In this document: in pieces, positions 7,878 to 14,897 of the stretch | Numbering within the stretch: position 1 is the first letter of the stretch | How the letters are laid out: every line of letters begins with the position of its first letter | From: Novosphingobium aureum | GTDB lineage: Bacteria; Pseudomonadota; Alphaproteobacteria; Sphingomonadales; Sphingomonadaceae | Assembly: GCF_015865035.1 (NCBI RefSeq) | Contig: NZ_JADZGI010000001.1 | Span: 620,001 to 684,000, forward strand | Length of the DNA stretch: 64,000 nt | Reading direction: 5' to 3' | The notes under the pieces: model-generated | Databases searched by the model: none | What the model was told of the DNA's origin: nothing | What the model saw: the letters and a program-made list of their open reading frames with translations, nothing else | Program-made: the position numbers and the translations under genes

Positions 7878-8288
7878 ATGACCGACCTTACCAATTCGAT
7901 CGGCGTTTCCGCCTCGGGCCTGAGGGCCCAGTCGCTGCGCATGCGCGTGATCGCGGAGAACATCGCCAACTCGGACTCGGTCGCGACCAAGGCCGATGGC
8001 GATCCCTATCGCCGCCGTGTCGCCACCTTTTCTGCCGAAGTCGATCGCGCCACGGGCGCGACCGGCGTCTCGGTCTCCTCGATCGAGGCCGACAAGAGCA
8101 GCTTCCCGCGCGTCTACCAGCCCGGCAGCCCGGTCGCCGACGCGGACGGCTACGTCGAGCAGCCCAATGTCAATCCGCTGATCGAGGCGGCCGACATGAA
8201 GGCGGCGCAGCGCTCCTACGAAGCCAATCTCAATGCCATCGAATCCGCGCGCGGCATGACCATGCGCACCATCGACCTGCTCAAGTAA
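7878..8288 (+). CDS. flgC: Flagellar basal-body rod protein FlgC
   Basis: A 136-residue rod protein. The N-terminus has the rod/hook signature SIGVSASGLRAQSLRMRVIAENIANSDS, and the C-terminus ends in the paired helix QRSYEANLNAIESARGM ... TIDLLK. FlgC is one of the proximal rod subunits. ATG 7878 has CAGGAG upstream. It opens the flgC-fliE-fliQ-fliR-flhB unit. Its usual partner flgB is 6.5 kb away on the other strand. Confidence 0.95.
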   Translation: MTDLTNSIGVSASGLRAQSLRMRVIAENIANSDSVATKADGDPYRRRVATFSAEVDRATGATGVSVSSIEADKSSFPRVYQPGSPVADADGYVEQPNVNPLIEAADMKAAQRSYEANLNAIESARGMTMRTIDLLK

Positions 8289-8300
8289 GGAATATCAGAC

Positions 8301-8642
8301 ATGGTCATCGGAAAGCTTGATGCCGTTGCGGCCTATGGCCGAGCCCTCGGCGCAGTCGGTCCCAAGTCGGGTGTCGCAGGCGGCACCGGTCTCAACCCCA
8401 CGGGGGGCGCGGCACCGACCGGCGCTGCCAGCTTCGGCTCGATGGTCGAGGGCATGGTCGGCGAGGCCGCCGGCACCCTGCGCACCGCCGAGGCCGAGAG
8501 CGCCAAGCAGGTCGCGGGCAAGGGCGACCTGATCGACGTCGTCACCGCCATCGGTGCCGCCGAGACCGCGCTCGACACCGTCGTCGCGGTGCGCGACCGC
8601 GTGGTCAGCGCCTACTCCGAAATCATGCGCATGCAGGTCTAG
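8301..8642 (+). CDS. fliE: Flagellar hook-basal body protein FliE
   Basis: A 113-residue protein with the FliE C-terminal pattern: a helix with ESAKQVAGKGDLIDVVTAIG, then ALDTVVAVRDRVVSAYSEIMRMQV. FliE joins the MS ring and export gate to the rod. AAGGAA precedes the ATG. It lies 12 nt after flgC and 30 nt before fliQ. Confidence 0.93.
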   Translation: MVIGKLDAVAAYGRALGAVGPKSGVAGGTGLNPTGGAAPTGAASFGSMVEGMVGEAAGTLRTAEAESAKQVAGKGDLIDVVTAIGAAETALDTVVAVRDRVVSAYSEIMRMQV

Positions 8643-8672
8643 GGCCGGGATCGAAGACGGGAAGCCTACGAG

Positions 8673-8936
8673 ATGGACTCCTCTGCCGCCATCGAGATTG
8701 CGCGCGCCGCGCTGGTGCTCGCGCTGACGATCGCCGGGCCGATGCTGATCGCCGCCCTGATCGTGGGTGTCGCCATCGGCCTGCTCCAGGCGCTCACCCA
8801 GGTTCAGGAGATGACCCTGACCTTCGTGCCCAAGATCCTCGTTCTCGGGCTGGTCCTGCTGCTCTCGCTGCCGATGATCGGCCACGCGATGGCGGCCTTC
8901 ATGGACCGTATCGCCGACGCCATCATCACCGGCTGA
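8673..8936 (+). CDS. fliQ: Flagellar export gate protein FliQ
   Basis: An 87-residue protein with two membrane helices and the conserved segment VAIGLLQALTQVQEMTLTFVPK, diagnostic for the FliQ/SctS family. It wraps the FliP-FliR gate. The stop is 4 nt before the fliR ATG. Confidence 0.95.
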   Translation: MDSSAAIEIARAALVLALTIAGPMLIAALIVGVAIGLLQALTQVQEMTLTFVPKILVLGLVLLLSLPMIGHAMAAFMDRIADAIITG

Positions 8937-8940
8937 CGCC

Positions 8941-9717
8941 ATGGACTTCGACCCCGCCCTCCTTGCGCGTCTGCCGGTCGACACGGCGACGTTCCTCGTC
9001 CTGTTCTGCAGGCTGGGGGCGGTGTTCATGCTGCTTCCGGCCTTCTCCGAGGATTCGGTGCCGCCCAATATCCGGCTGCTGCTCTCGCTGGGCATGACGC
9101 TCGGGCTCTACGGCATGCTGGAGGGGCGCATCGCACCGGTGGCGGGCAACGAGGCGAGCCTGCCGATGCTGGTCGTCTCCGAACTGCTCGTCGGGCTCGC
9201 GCTCGGCGCGATCATCCGCATCCTGTTCAGCGCCGCGCTCGTGGCGGGGTCAGTGGTTACGCAGCAGATCGGGCTGGGCGCGGCAGCGGTGTTCGATCCG
9301 AGCCAGGGCGGCCAGTCGGCGCTGCTCGCGCGCTTCTTCGGGCTGGCCGCAGTGCTGGTGTGCATGTCGCTCGGCGTCCACCACATGTGGATCGCCTCGA
9401 TCGTCAAGTCCTACGATGCCTTCCCGGTCGGCGGCTTCCCGCCCGCTGCCGACTTCGCGCAGCTCGCCGTGCGCGTGCTGGGTGAGGCCTTTTCGCTGGG
9501 GCTCAGCCTTGCCGCGCCGCTGATCCTCTACGGCGCGCTGTTCAACCTCGGCCTCGGGCTCGCCGCACGCGTCGCGCCCACGATCCAGGTCTTCTTCATC
9601 ACCCAACCGCTCAACATCATGCTGGGCGTATCGCTCACCGCGCTGACCATCGGTGCCATGCTGACCGCATTCGCGACTGCCATGGCCGATTTCATGCGCT
9701 CGGGCTGGAGCATCTGA
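8941..9717 (+). CDS. fliR: Flagellar export gate protein FliR
   Basis: A 258-residue, highly hydrophobic protein with about six membrane segments and the FliR motif GAVFMLLPAFSEDSVPPNIR near the N-terminus. FliR is the single-copy subunit of the FliPQR gate and contacts FlhB. The flhB ATG follows after 3 nt. Confidence 0.95.
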   Translation: MDFDPALLARLPVDTATFLVLFCRLGAVFMLLPAFSEDSVPPNIRLLLSLGMTLGLYGMLEGRIAPVAGNEASLPMLVVSELLVGLALGAIIRILFSAALVAGSVVTQQIGLGAAAVFDPSQGGQSALLARFFGLAAVLVCMSLGVHHMWIASIVKSYDAFPVGGFPPAADFAQLAVRVLGEAFSLGLSLAAPLILYGALFNLGLGLAARVAPTIQVFFITQPLNIMLGVSLTALTIGAMLTAFATAMADFMRSGWSI

Positions 9718-9720
9718 GCC

Positions 9721-10797
9721 ATGGCCGACGCGGACAAGGACCAGAAGACCGAGGAGCCGACAACCAAGCGGCTCGAGGACGCGCGCAAGCGCGGCGAGGT
9801 CGCCACCGCTCCGGAAATGCGCCACGCGACGATGATGATCGGCGCGCTGGTCGTGGCCGGCTGGCTGGGTGCGAACATGCTCGCCAGCATGGCGACGCTG
9901 TTCCGCCGTCTCTGGGGCGATGCGCAGGACTTTCGCATCGATGCAGATGGTGCGCAGGGTCTGATGACCGGCATCGCCATGCATACCGCATGGGCGCTCG
10001 CGCCGATCTTCGCGCTGCTCATGGTCTGCGCGATGGCGACCGCCTTCCTGCAAGGGCGCGTGACGATGAGCTGGACCAGGCTCGCCCCCAAGTGGTCCAA
10101 GCTCGATCCCTTCTCGGGCCTCAAGCGCATGTTCGGCCAGCGTGCGCTGGTCGAGTTTCTCAAGACCCTCGCCAAGTTCGCGGCGATCGTCATGGCGGTG
10201 CTGGTGGTGCTGCGCCCGCGGCTTGCCGGATTCGACCAGCTCGTCGGTTTCACTCCGTCCGCGCTCAGCCTTTCCGCCGGAACCTTGATGTTCGAGGCGG
10301 TGCGCGCGGTGGTCATGGTCGTGGTGCTGCTCGCCGGAGCCGATTTCGTCTACCAGCGCTACGCCTTTCGCCAGCGCATGCGCATGACGCTGCAGGAGGT
10401 GAAGGACGAGCACAAGCAGAGCGAGGGCGATCCCAAGATCAAGGCGCGTATCCGCCAGATCCAGATGCAGCGCGCGCGCAAGCGCATGATGGCGCAGGTC
10501 CCCACCGCCAGCGTCATCATCACCAACCCGACCCACTACGCCGTCGCGCTCAAGTACGATCACGGCGCGATGCAGGCGCCTGTCGTCGTCGCCAAGGGCG
10601 TCGATGCGGTCGCGCTCAAGATCCGCGAGATCGCGAAGGAAGCAGGGGTCCCGATCGTCGAGAGCCCGCCGCTCGCGCGCGCGCTCCACGCCTCGGTCGA
10701 GGTGGACCGCCCGATCAGCGTCGAACACTACGCCGCGGTCGCCGAGATCATCAGCTACGTCCTCAAGCTCGCGCGCCGCAGCGCCGTGCGCGCTTGA
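9721..10797 (+). CDS. flhB: Flagellar export substrate-specificity switch protein FlhB
   Basis: A 358-residue protein. It starts with the FlhB signature DQKTEEPTTKRLEDARKRGE, has four membrane helices to about residue 210 and a cytoplasmic domain. The autocleavage site NPTH is at residues 269-272. FlhB switches export from rod/hook to filament substrates after FliK measures the hook. Last gene of the flgC-fliE-fliQ-fliR-flhB unit; flgI follows after 53 nt. Confidence 0.96.
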   Translation: MADADKDQKTEEPTTKRLEDARKRGEVATAPEMRHATMMIGALVVAGWLGANMLASMATLFRRLWGDAQDFRIDADGAQGLMTGIAMHTAWALAPIFALLMVCAMATAFLQGRVTMSWTRLAPKWSKLDPFSGLKRMFGQRALVEFLKTLAKFAAIVMAVLVVLRPRLAGFDQLVGFTPSALSLSAGTLMFEAVRAVVMVVVLLAGADFVYQRYAFRQRMRMTLQEVKDEHKQSEGDPKIKARIRQIQMQRARKRMMAQVPTASVIITNPTHYAVALKYDHGAMQAPVVVAKGVDAVALKIREIAKEAGVPIVESPPLARALHASVEVDRPISVEHYAAVAEIISYVLKLARRSAVRA

Positions 10798-10850
10798 AAA
10801 ACCACGCCATGTGCCAACCCATGCCACGCCAGTCGTCTATAAGGACTAAG

Positions 10851-11990
10851 ATGCAAGTGCCCCTGAAATCGCGGCTTCGCGCCCTTTTCCTCGCCCTGGC
10901 TGCGGCCATGGCCTGCGGCCTTGCCCTTTGCGGTTTCGCCGCGAGCGCATCAGCCGCGCCGCAGCCGCGTATCAAGGACATCGTCGATGTCGAAAACGTG
11001 CGCCCCAACCAGCTGGTCGGCTACGGTCTCGTCGTCGGCCTGCAGGGCACCGGCGACCGCGTGCGCAACGTGCCCTTCACCGAGGAGACGCTGCAGGCCA
11101 TGCTCGAGCGCATGGGCGTCAACATTCGCGGCGACCAGATGCGCACCCAGAACGTGGCCGCGGTCATGGTCACCGCAACCATGCCGCCGTTCGCGCGGCG
11201 TGGCTCGACGATCGACGTGCAGGTCTCGGCGCTGGGCGATTCCACCAGCCTTCAGGGCGGCATCCTCATCGTATCCTCGCTGCGTGCGCTCGACGGCGAG
11301 ATCTACGCGGTGGCGCAAGGGCCCGTCGCCGTCTCCGGCTTCGAGGCACGCGGTGCGGCCGCGCGCGTGAGCCGCGGCGTGATGACCACGGCACGCATCG
11401 CCGGCGGCGCGATCATCGAGCGCGAGGTGCCCTATGCCCTCGCTTCGGCGAGCAGCCTCAAGCTTGCGCTCAAGAACCCGGACTTCACCACCGCCCAGCG
11501 CGTCGCGCGCACGATCAACCGCGAGGTTTCGGGCGCTGCCATCGCGCTCGACCCGGCGACCGTCGAGATAACGCCGCGCGGCAGCTCGGTCATGGAGCTG
11601 GTCTCGCGCATCGAGAACCTGACGGTCGAGGTCGACCAGCCCGCGCGCATCGTCATCAACGAGGCCGCCGGTACCGTCGTCATGGGCGCGGACGTCACCG
11701 TCAGCCCGGTCGCGATCGCGCAGGGCGGGTTGACCATTTCCGTGACCGAGAGCCCCGTCGTCTCGCAGCCGGGACCGCTCTCGAACGGCACGACCCAGGT
11801 CGTCCCGCGCACCCGCGTCGAGGCCGACGACGGTTCGGGCGCTTCGCTCGCCCTGCTCACGCAGGGGACCTCGCTGCAGACGCTGGTCACCGGCCTCAAT
11901 GCGCTCGGCGTCAGTCCGCGCGACCTTATCACCATCCTCCAGGCGCTGCGCACCGCAGGTGCGCTCCAGGCCGAAATCACGGTGCAGTAA
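10851..11990 (+). CDS. flgI: Flagellar P-ring protein FlgI
   Basis: A 379-residue protein from ATG 10851 with AAGGA at 10841-10845. It has a long signal peptide (residues 1-38, ending SASA). The mature protein begins with the FlgI hallmark RIKDIVDVENVRPNQLVGYG and continues with LVVGLQGTGD. FlgI forms the periplasmic P ring around the rod. TCTATAAGG at 10836-10844 is close to the flagellar CCTATA box but overlaps the ribosome binding site, so a promoter there is doubtful; read-through from flhB is likely. flgJ starts 3 nt after the stop. Confidence 0.96.
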   Translation: MQVPLKSRLRALFLALAAAMACGLALCGFAASASAAPQPRIKDIVDVENVRPNQLVGYGLVVGLQGTGDRVRNVPFTEETLQAMLERMGVNIRGDQMRTQNVAAVMVTATMPPFARRGSTIDVQVSALGDSTSLQGGILIVSSLRALDGEIYAVAQGPVAVSGFEARGAAARVSRGVMTTARIAGGAIIEREVPYALASASSLKLALKNPDFTTAQRVARTINREVSGAAIALDPATVEITPRGSSVMELVSRIENLTVEVDQPARIVINEAAGTVVMGADVTVSPVAIAQGGLTISVTESPVVSQPGPLSNGTTQVVPRTRVEADDGSGASLALLTQGTSLQTLVTGLNALGVSPRDLITILQALRTAGALQAEITVQ

Positions 11991-11992
11991 GC

Positions 11993-12292
11993 ATGAGCGA
12001 CATTTCCCTTCCCTCGTTGCCCTCGCGGCCGGTCGTCATCAGCCAGGACAAGAGCCCCGCTGCGGTTGCGCGCGACTTCGAGGGAGTCTTCGCCGGGCAG
12101 ATGATGAAGCTGATGATGGAAAGCGTCGAGCTCGACGAACAGACTTCGGGCGGCCACGGCGAAGAGATGTTCCGCGGCGTGCTCGCCGAACAGATGGGTA
12201 ACCAGATCGCCAAGGGCAGGGGGCTGGGCATCGCCTCGGCCGTCGAGGCACAGATCATCCGCCTCCAGGGAGGAACCGACAATGGCCAATGA
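11993..12292 (+). CDS. flgJ: Rod-binding protein FlgJ, N-terminal domain only
   Basis: A 99-residue protein matching only the rod-binding part of FlgJ: VARDFEGVFAGQMMKLMMESVE and GEEMFRGVLAEQMGNQIAKG. FlgJ caps the growing rod. The peptidoglycan hydrolase half of gamma- and betaproteobacterial FlgJ is absent, as is usual in alphaproteobacteria. The gene overlaps the next one by 11 nt. Confidence 0.9.
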   Translation: MSDISLPSLPSRPVVISQDKSPAAVARDFEGVFAGQMMKLMMESVELDEQTSGGHGEEMFRGVLAEQMGNQIAKGRGLGIASAVEAQIIRLQGGTDNGQ

Positions 12293-12704
12293 ACTGATCG
12301 AGATCGTCTCCTCGCTCAACCTCGTCATGCGCGAGGAGACCGAGCGCCTGCGCAACCGCGAGCGCGTGCTCGACCTCGCCTCGCTGGCGAGCGCCAAGAC
12401 GCGCCTCGTCGGTGCGCTCGAGGAGGCGATCGTGCGCCAGTCGCGCCGCACGCCAGACTGGTTCGCCAAGGCGGACGAGGAGACCCGCGAGACGCTGCGC
12501 GAGCTCTTCGCCGAGCTGGTGAGCGTCTCGGAGGAAAATGCTGCGGTCCTTGGCCGCCAGATCGAGCTGTCGAAGGACATGGTCTCGGCGATCACGGCCG
12601 AGGCGCGCCGTCTCAGCGGTAACCGCGCGCGCACCTACGGGGCGAACGGCGATCTCGCCCAGCAGGACCTCGCGACGCCGATCTCGCTCGATGGCGCCTA
12701 CTGA
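12282..12704 (+). CDS. FlgN-like flagellar export chaperone
   Basis: A 140-residue, mostly helical, Glu/Arg-rich protein. LRNRERVLDLASLASAKTRLVGALE and the following long helix match the FlgN pattern. FlgN chaperones the hook-filament junction proteins FlgK and FlgL. Sequence similarity within this family is low; the call rests on size, helical pattern and position after flgJ. Last gene of the unit, followed by a terminator. Confidence 0.65.
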   Translation: MANELIEIVSSLNLVMREETERLRNRERVLDLASLASAKTRLVGALEEAIVRQSRRTPDWFAKADEETRETLRELFAELVSVSEENAAVLGRQIELSKDMVSAITAEARRLSGNRARTYGANGDLAQQDLATPISLDGAY

Positions 12705-12733
12705 CGCAGCCTGGGAAACGCAGATAGGCATAC

Positions 12734-12770
12734 GAGGCCCGGCTCGGGGAAGTCTCCCGGGCCGGGCCTT
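12734..12770 (+). terminator. Terminator after the flgN-like gene
   Basis: GAGGCCCGGCTCGGGGA pairs imperfectly with TCCCGGGCCGGGCCTT across a 4-nt loop, 30 nt after the stop. The U-tract is weak. Confidence 0.65.
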
Positions 12771-12840
12771 GTCGCATTTGTGCGGCGCGTTCTGTCTGGT
12801 CAGGCGGCCAGCGTGGCCGCAAACGTGTCAGGCCATGCGA

Positions 12841-12878
12841 AAACGGGGTCGTCGGGCATGTTACCCGGCGACCCCGTT
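12841..12878 (-). terminator. Terminator of the tandem-HTH regulator gene
   Basis: AACGGGGTCG (12842-12851) pairs with CGACCCCGTT (12869-12878), extended by five more pairs with one wobble. On the minus strand the stem runs into TTTT. It lies 26 nt after the stop. Confidence 0.75.
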
Positions 12879-12903
12879 CTTATTCGCGTAGCTGGCTGCG
12901 AGC

Positions 12904-14091
12904 CTATTCGTAGATCGCGGCAATCACGGTGCCCACCTGGCCCGGGTCGAGCTCGTCGATGGCGATCTCGTAGTCGGGATGCAGGCTGAAGCCGATCATG
13001 CGGCCCTGGCGGTCATGCGTGATCGAGAGCAGGCGCAGGATGCCTTCGGCCTCGCTCACAACCGCAATGCTGCCAGCCGAGGGGAATCGGTCGGGATCGA
13101 CGATCAGCGTGGCGCGGCCGGGAAGCCCCGGTCCCAGCGTCGGGTAGCCGACGCGCAGGCCGTAGCTTGCCGGGCCCGCCATGCGTGGCGCGGGCACCTC
13201 GGTGTCGGTCGGAAGGCGGGCGATCTGGCCCTCGGGGAGCGGGAAGCCGAAGACCGGCACCATGCGCTCTTCGCCGGGCTCGACACTTGCGCGTGCGCTG
13301 TTGTCGTTGGTCGGCGCGATGGCCGGTTCGGGCAGGGCGGGCGCAGACTCGATGGTTGCGTGTGCCTGTGTCGCCGCGACCGGGCTGGCCTGTGCCAGTT
13401 CGGCGCGCAGCGCATTGACCCGCGTGCGGGTCTTGTCGATGCGCAGCTTGGGATTGGCGATCAGGGGCAGCGTTTCGTCGAGATCGCCACTGCCGTACAG
13501 GTCCTCGATCTTGCGGATGAAGACCGCATTGCTGCGCACTGCGAAGAGTTTGTAGAGGCCGCTGCGGATGTCCTCGTTCCAGCGCTCGAAGGGCTTGAAG
13601 GCGTTCTCGATGCGCGAGAGGATCACCGGCGCGATGCCGTAGTCGTTCTCGAGCGCGGCGATGGTGAGTTCGGGATCGGCATTGCGGCGATTGCGCAGCG
13701 CCGCGGCGACGAGCACAGCGAAGCGATCGCTTTCGTGCGAGACGCGGTCGCTGCCAAGGTTCGGCTCGGCCCAGTCGGCAATGTCGAAATGCGGATCGTC
13801 GATGTCGATCAGCAGGTCTTCGGGCGCAACTGCCAGCGCTTCGCCGATGGCGCGCAGTTCCGCGGCGCGGGCGAAGACTTCTCCACGTTCGATCTTGGAG
13901 AGCCGGATATAGGTTACTCCCGAAAGACGTTCGGAAAGCTCGAGCAGCGAGCCTCCGTCACGTTCCTTGCGGAAAGTCCTGATGTGGTTCGGAAAAACGA
14001 ACGAGCGCCAGGAATCGATGCACAGGGGCTCACCCCCTTCGCCAAGCGGGGTCCCGGTACCGTTACCGATAAGGCCATTCTTATCCGACAT
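12904..14091 (-). CDS. Regulator with two XRE-like HTH domains and a degenerate S24/LexA-like C-terminal domain
   Basis: A 395-residue protein; the start at 14091 is chosen for AGAGGG six bases upstream (an in-frame ATG at 14130 is weaker). Residues 35-95 hold an XRE-type helix-turn-helix (ELSERLSGVTYIRLSKIERGE). A second one appears near 125-165 (LENDYGIAPVILSRIENAF). After a Pro/Ala-rich linker, residues 285-395 follow the CI/LexA C-terminal pattern (VPVFGFPLPEGQIARL ... YGLRVGYPTLGPGLPG). In that pattern the GDSM serine is replaced by PTL, so self-cleavage is not expected. Monocistronic, between the flgN-like gene and flgB. Control of flagellar genes is inferred from position only. Confidence 0.65.
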   Translation of the reverse strand: MSDKNGLIGNGTGTPLGEGGEPLCIDSWRSFVFPNHIRTFRKERDGGSLLELSERLSGVTYIRLSKIERGEVFARAAELRAIGEALAVAPEDLLIDIDDPHFDIADWAEPNLGSDRVSHESDRFAVLVAAALRNRRNADPELTIAALENDYGIAPVILSRIENAFKPFERWNEDIRSGLYKLFAVRSNAVFIRKIEDLYGSGDLDETLPLIANPKLRIDKTRTRVNALRAELAQASPVAATQAHATIESAPALPEPAIAPTNDNSARASVEPGEERMVPVFGFPLPEGQIARLPTDTEVPAPRMAGPASYGLRVGYPTLGPGLPGRATLIVDPDRFPSAGSIAVVSEAEGILRLLSITHDRQGRMIGFSLHPDYEIAIDELDPGQVGTVIAAIYE

Positions 14092-14443
14092 GCACCCTCT
14101 GTTGTGAGTATGCATCCAATAAATTTCCATGGAGACTATGCCTGGTCAATATAGTTGCAGTTCCACCACAAGTCGAATCGCGCGCCGTACTCTTTAGAGA
14201 TTTCGGCGAGTGATTCGAGCGCTCACTCCTAGATTTGCGAGGGCATGCGCCATAAACCCTTATTTTTAGTATAAAAACTGTCATGCAGGAGCAAAGTTGC
14301 ACTGTGCGGGCGAATTTGACTCCGGCAAGTCGTGCGCGGCGGCCCGTGTCTCCGGCTCGTCGTGCCGTTCCGGAGGAAAGCCTTGCGGCTTTCGTCGACA
14401 GGCGCGCTTCGAACGCCCGCTCTGCTGCGGGGCAATGCCATCT
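14092..14443. other. 352-nt intergenic region between the regulator and flgB
   Basis: No gene seen. The right-hand half holds a small hairpin beyond flgB. The middle has an AT-rich patch around 14255-14280 (CTTATTTTTAGTATAAAAAC), and the left part carries the leader of the minus-strand regulator with TTGACC near 14145. Both AT-rich spots could hold promoters. Confidence 0.5.
14376..14393 (-). terminator. Small hairpin downstream of flgB
   Basis: GAAAGCC (14376-14382) and GGCTTTC (14387-14393) pair around a 4-nt loop, 50 nt after the flgB stop. No good U-tract follows, so termination is uncertain. Confidence 0.35.
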
Positions 14444-14869
14444 TCAGCCGCGTCCGAGGGCGAGGCGCATCAGGCCCATCTGCTTCTTGTAGATATTGGT
14501 CGCTGCAGTGAAGTCGGTCTGGACCTGACCAAGCGCGAGCAACTGGTCCTCGAGCGTGACGTTGTTGCCATCGGGCTTGGTCTCGCTCGTCGCACTGTCG
14601 AGGACAACACGGCTTCCAGCCTGCGGCGCGCTGGCCCCCAGTGCGCTCATCGCTGCGGAAATCTCGACCGTGGGGCGTGCGACACCGGGCGAACCGGCCG
14701 CACCGCCATAGTGCTGCACGAGCGCCGAGAAATCGGGCGCGGTGACCGTGCGGGCCTTGTAGCCGGGGGTTTCGCTGTTGGCGACGTTCTCGGCGATGAC
14801 CCGCTGCTGCTCGGCCATGGCCTTCATCGAGCGGGTCATGCCCGCGATCAGCGGAGGTACGGATGACAT
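14444..14869 (-). CDS. flgB: Flagellar basal-body rod protein FlgB
   Basis: A 141-residue proximal rod protein with the FlgB signature QQRVIAENVANSETPGYKAR near the N-terminus and the C-terminal helix TNIYKKQMGLMRLALGRG. It lies 28 nt after the large beta-propeller gene on the same strand and is probably co-transcribed with it. flgC, the usual next gene, is elsewhere in the window. Confidence 0.94.
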   Translation of the reverse strand: MSSVPPLIAGMTRSMKAMAEQQRVIAENVANSETPGYKARTVTAPDFSALVQHYGGAAGSPGVARPTVEISAAMSALGASAPQAGSRVVLDSATSETKPDGNNVTLEDQLLALGQVQTDFTAATNIYKKQMGLMRLALGRG

Positions 14870-14897
14870 GGGCTGGTTTCCTTCGGGAAGGCCGGTT

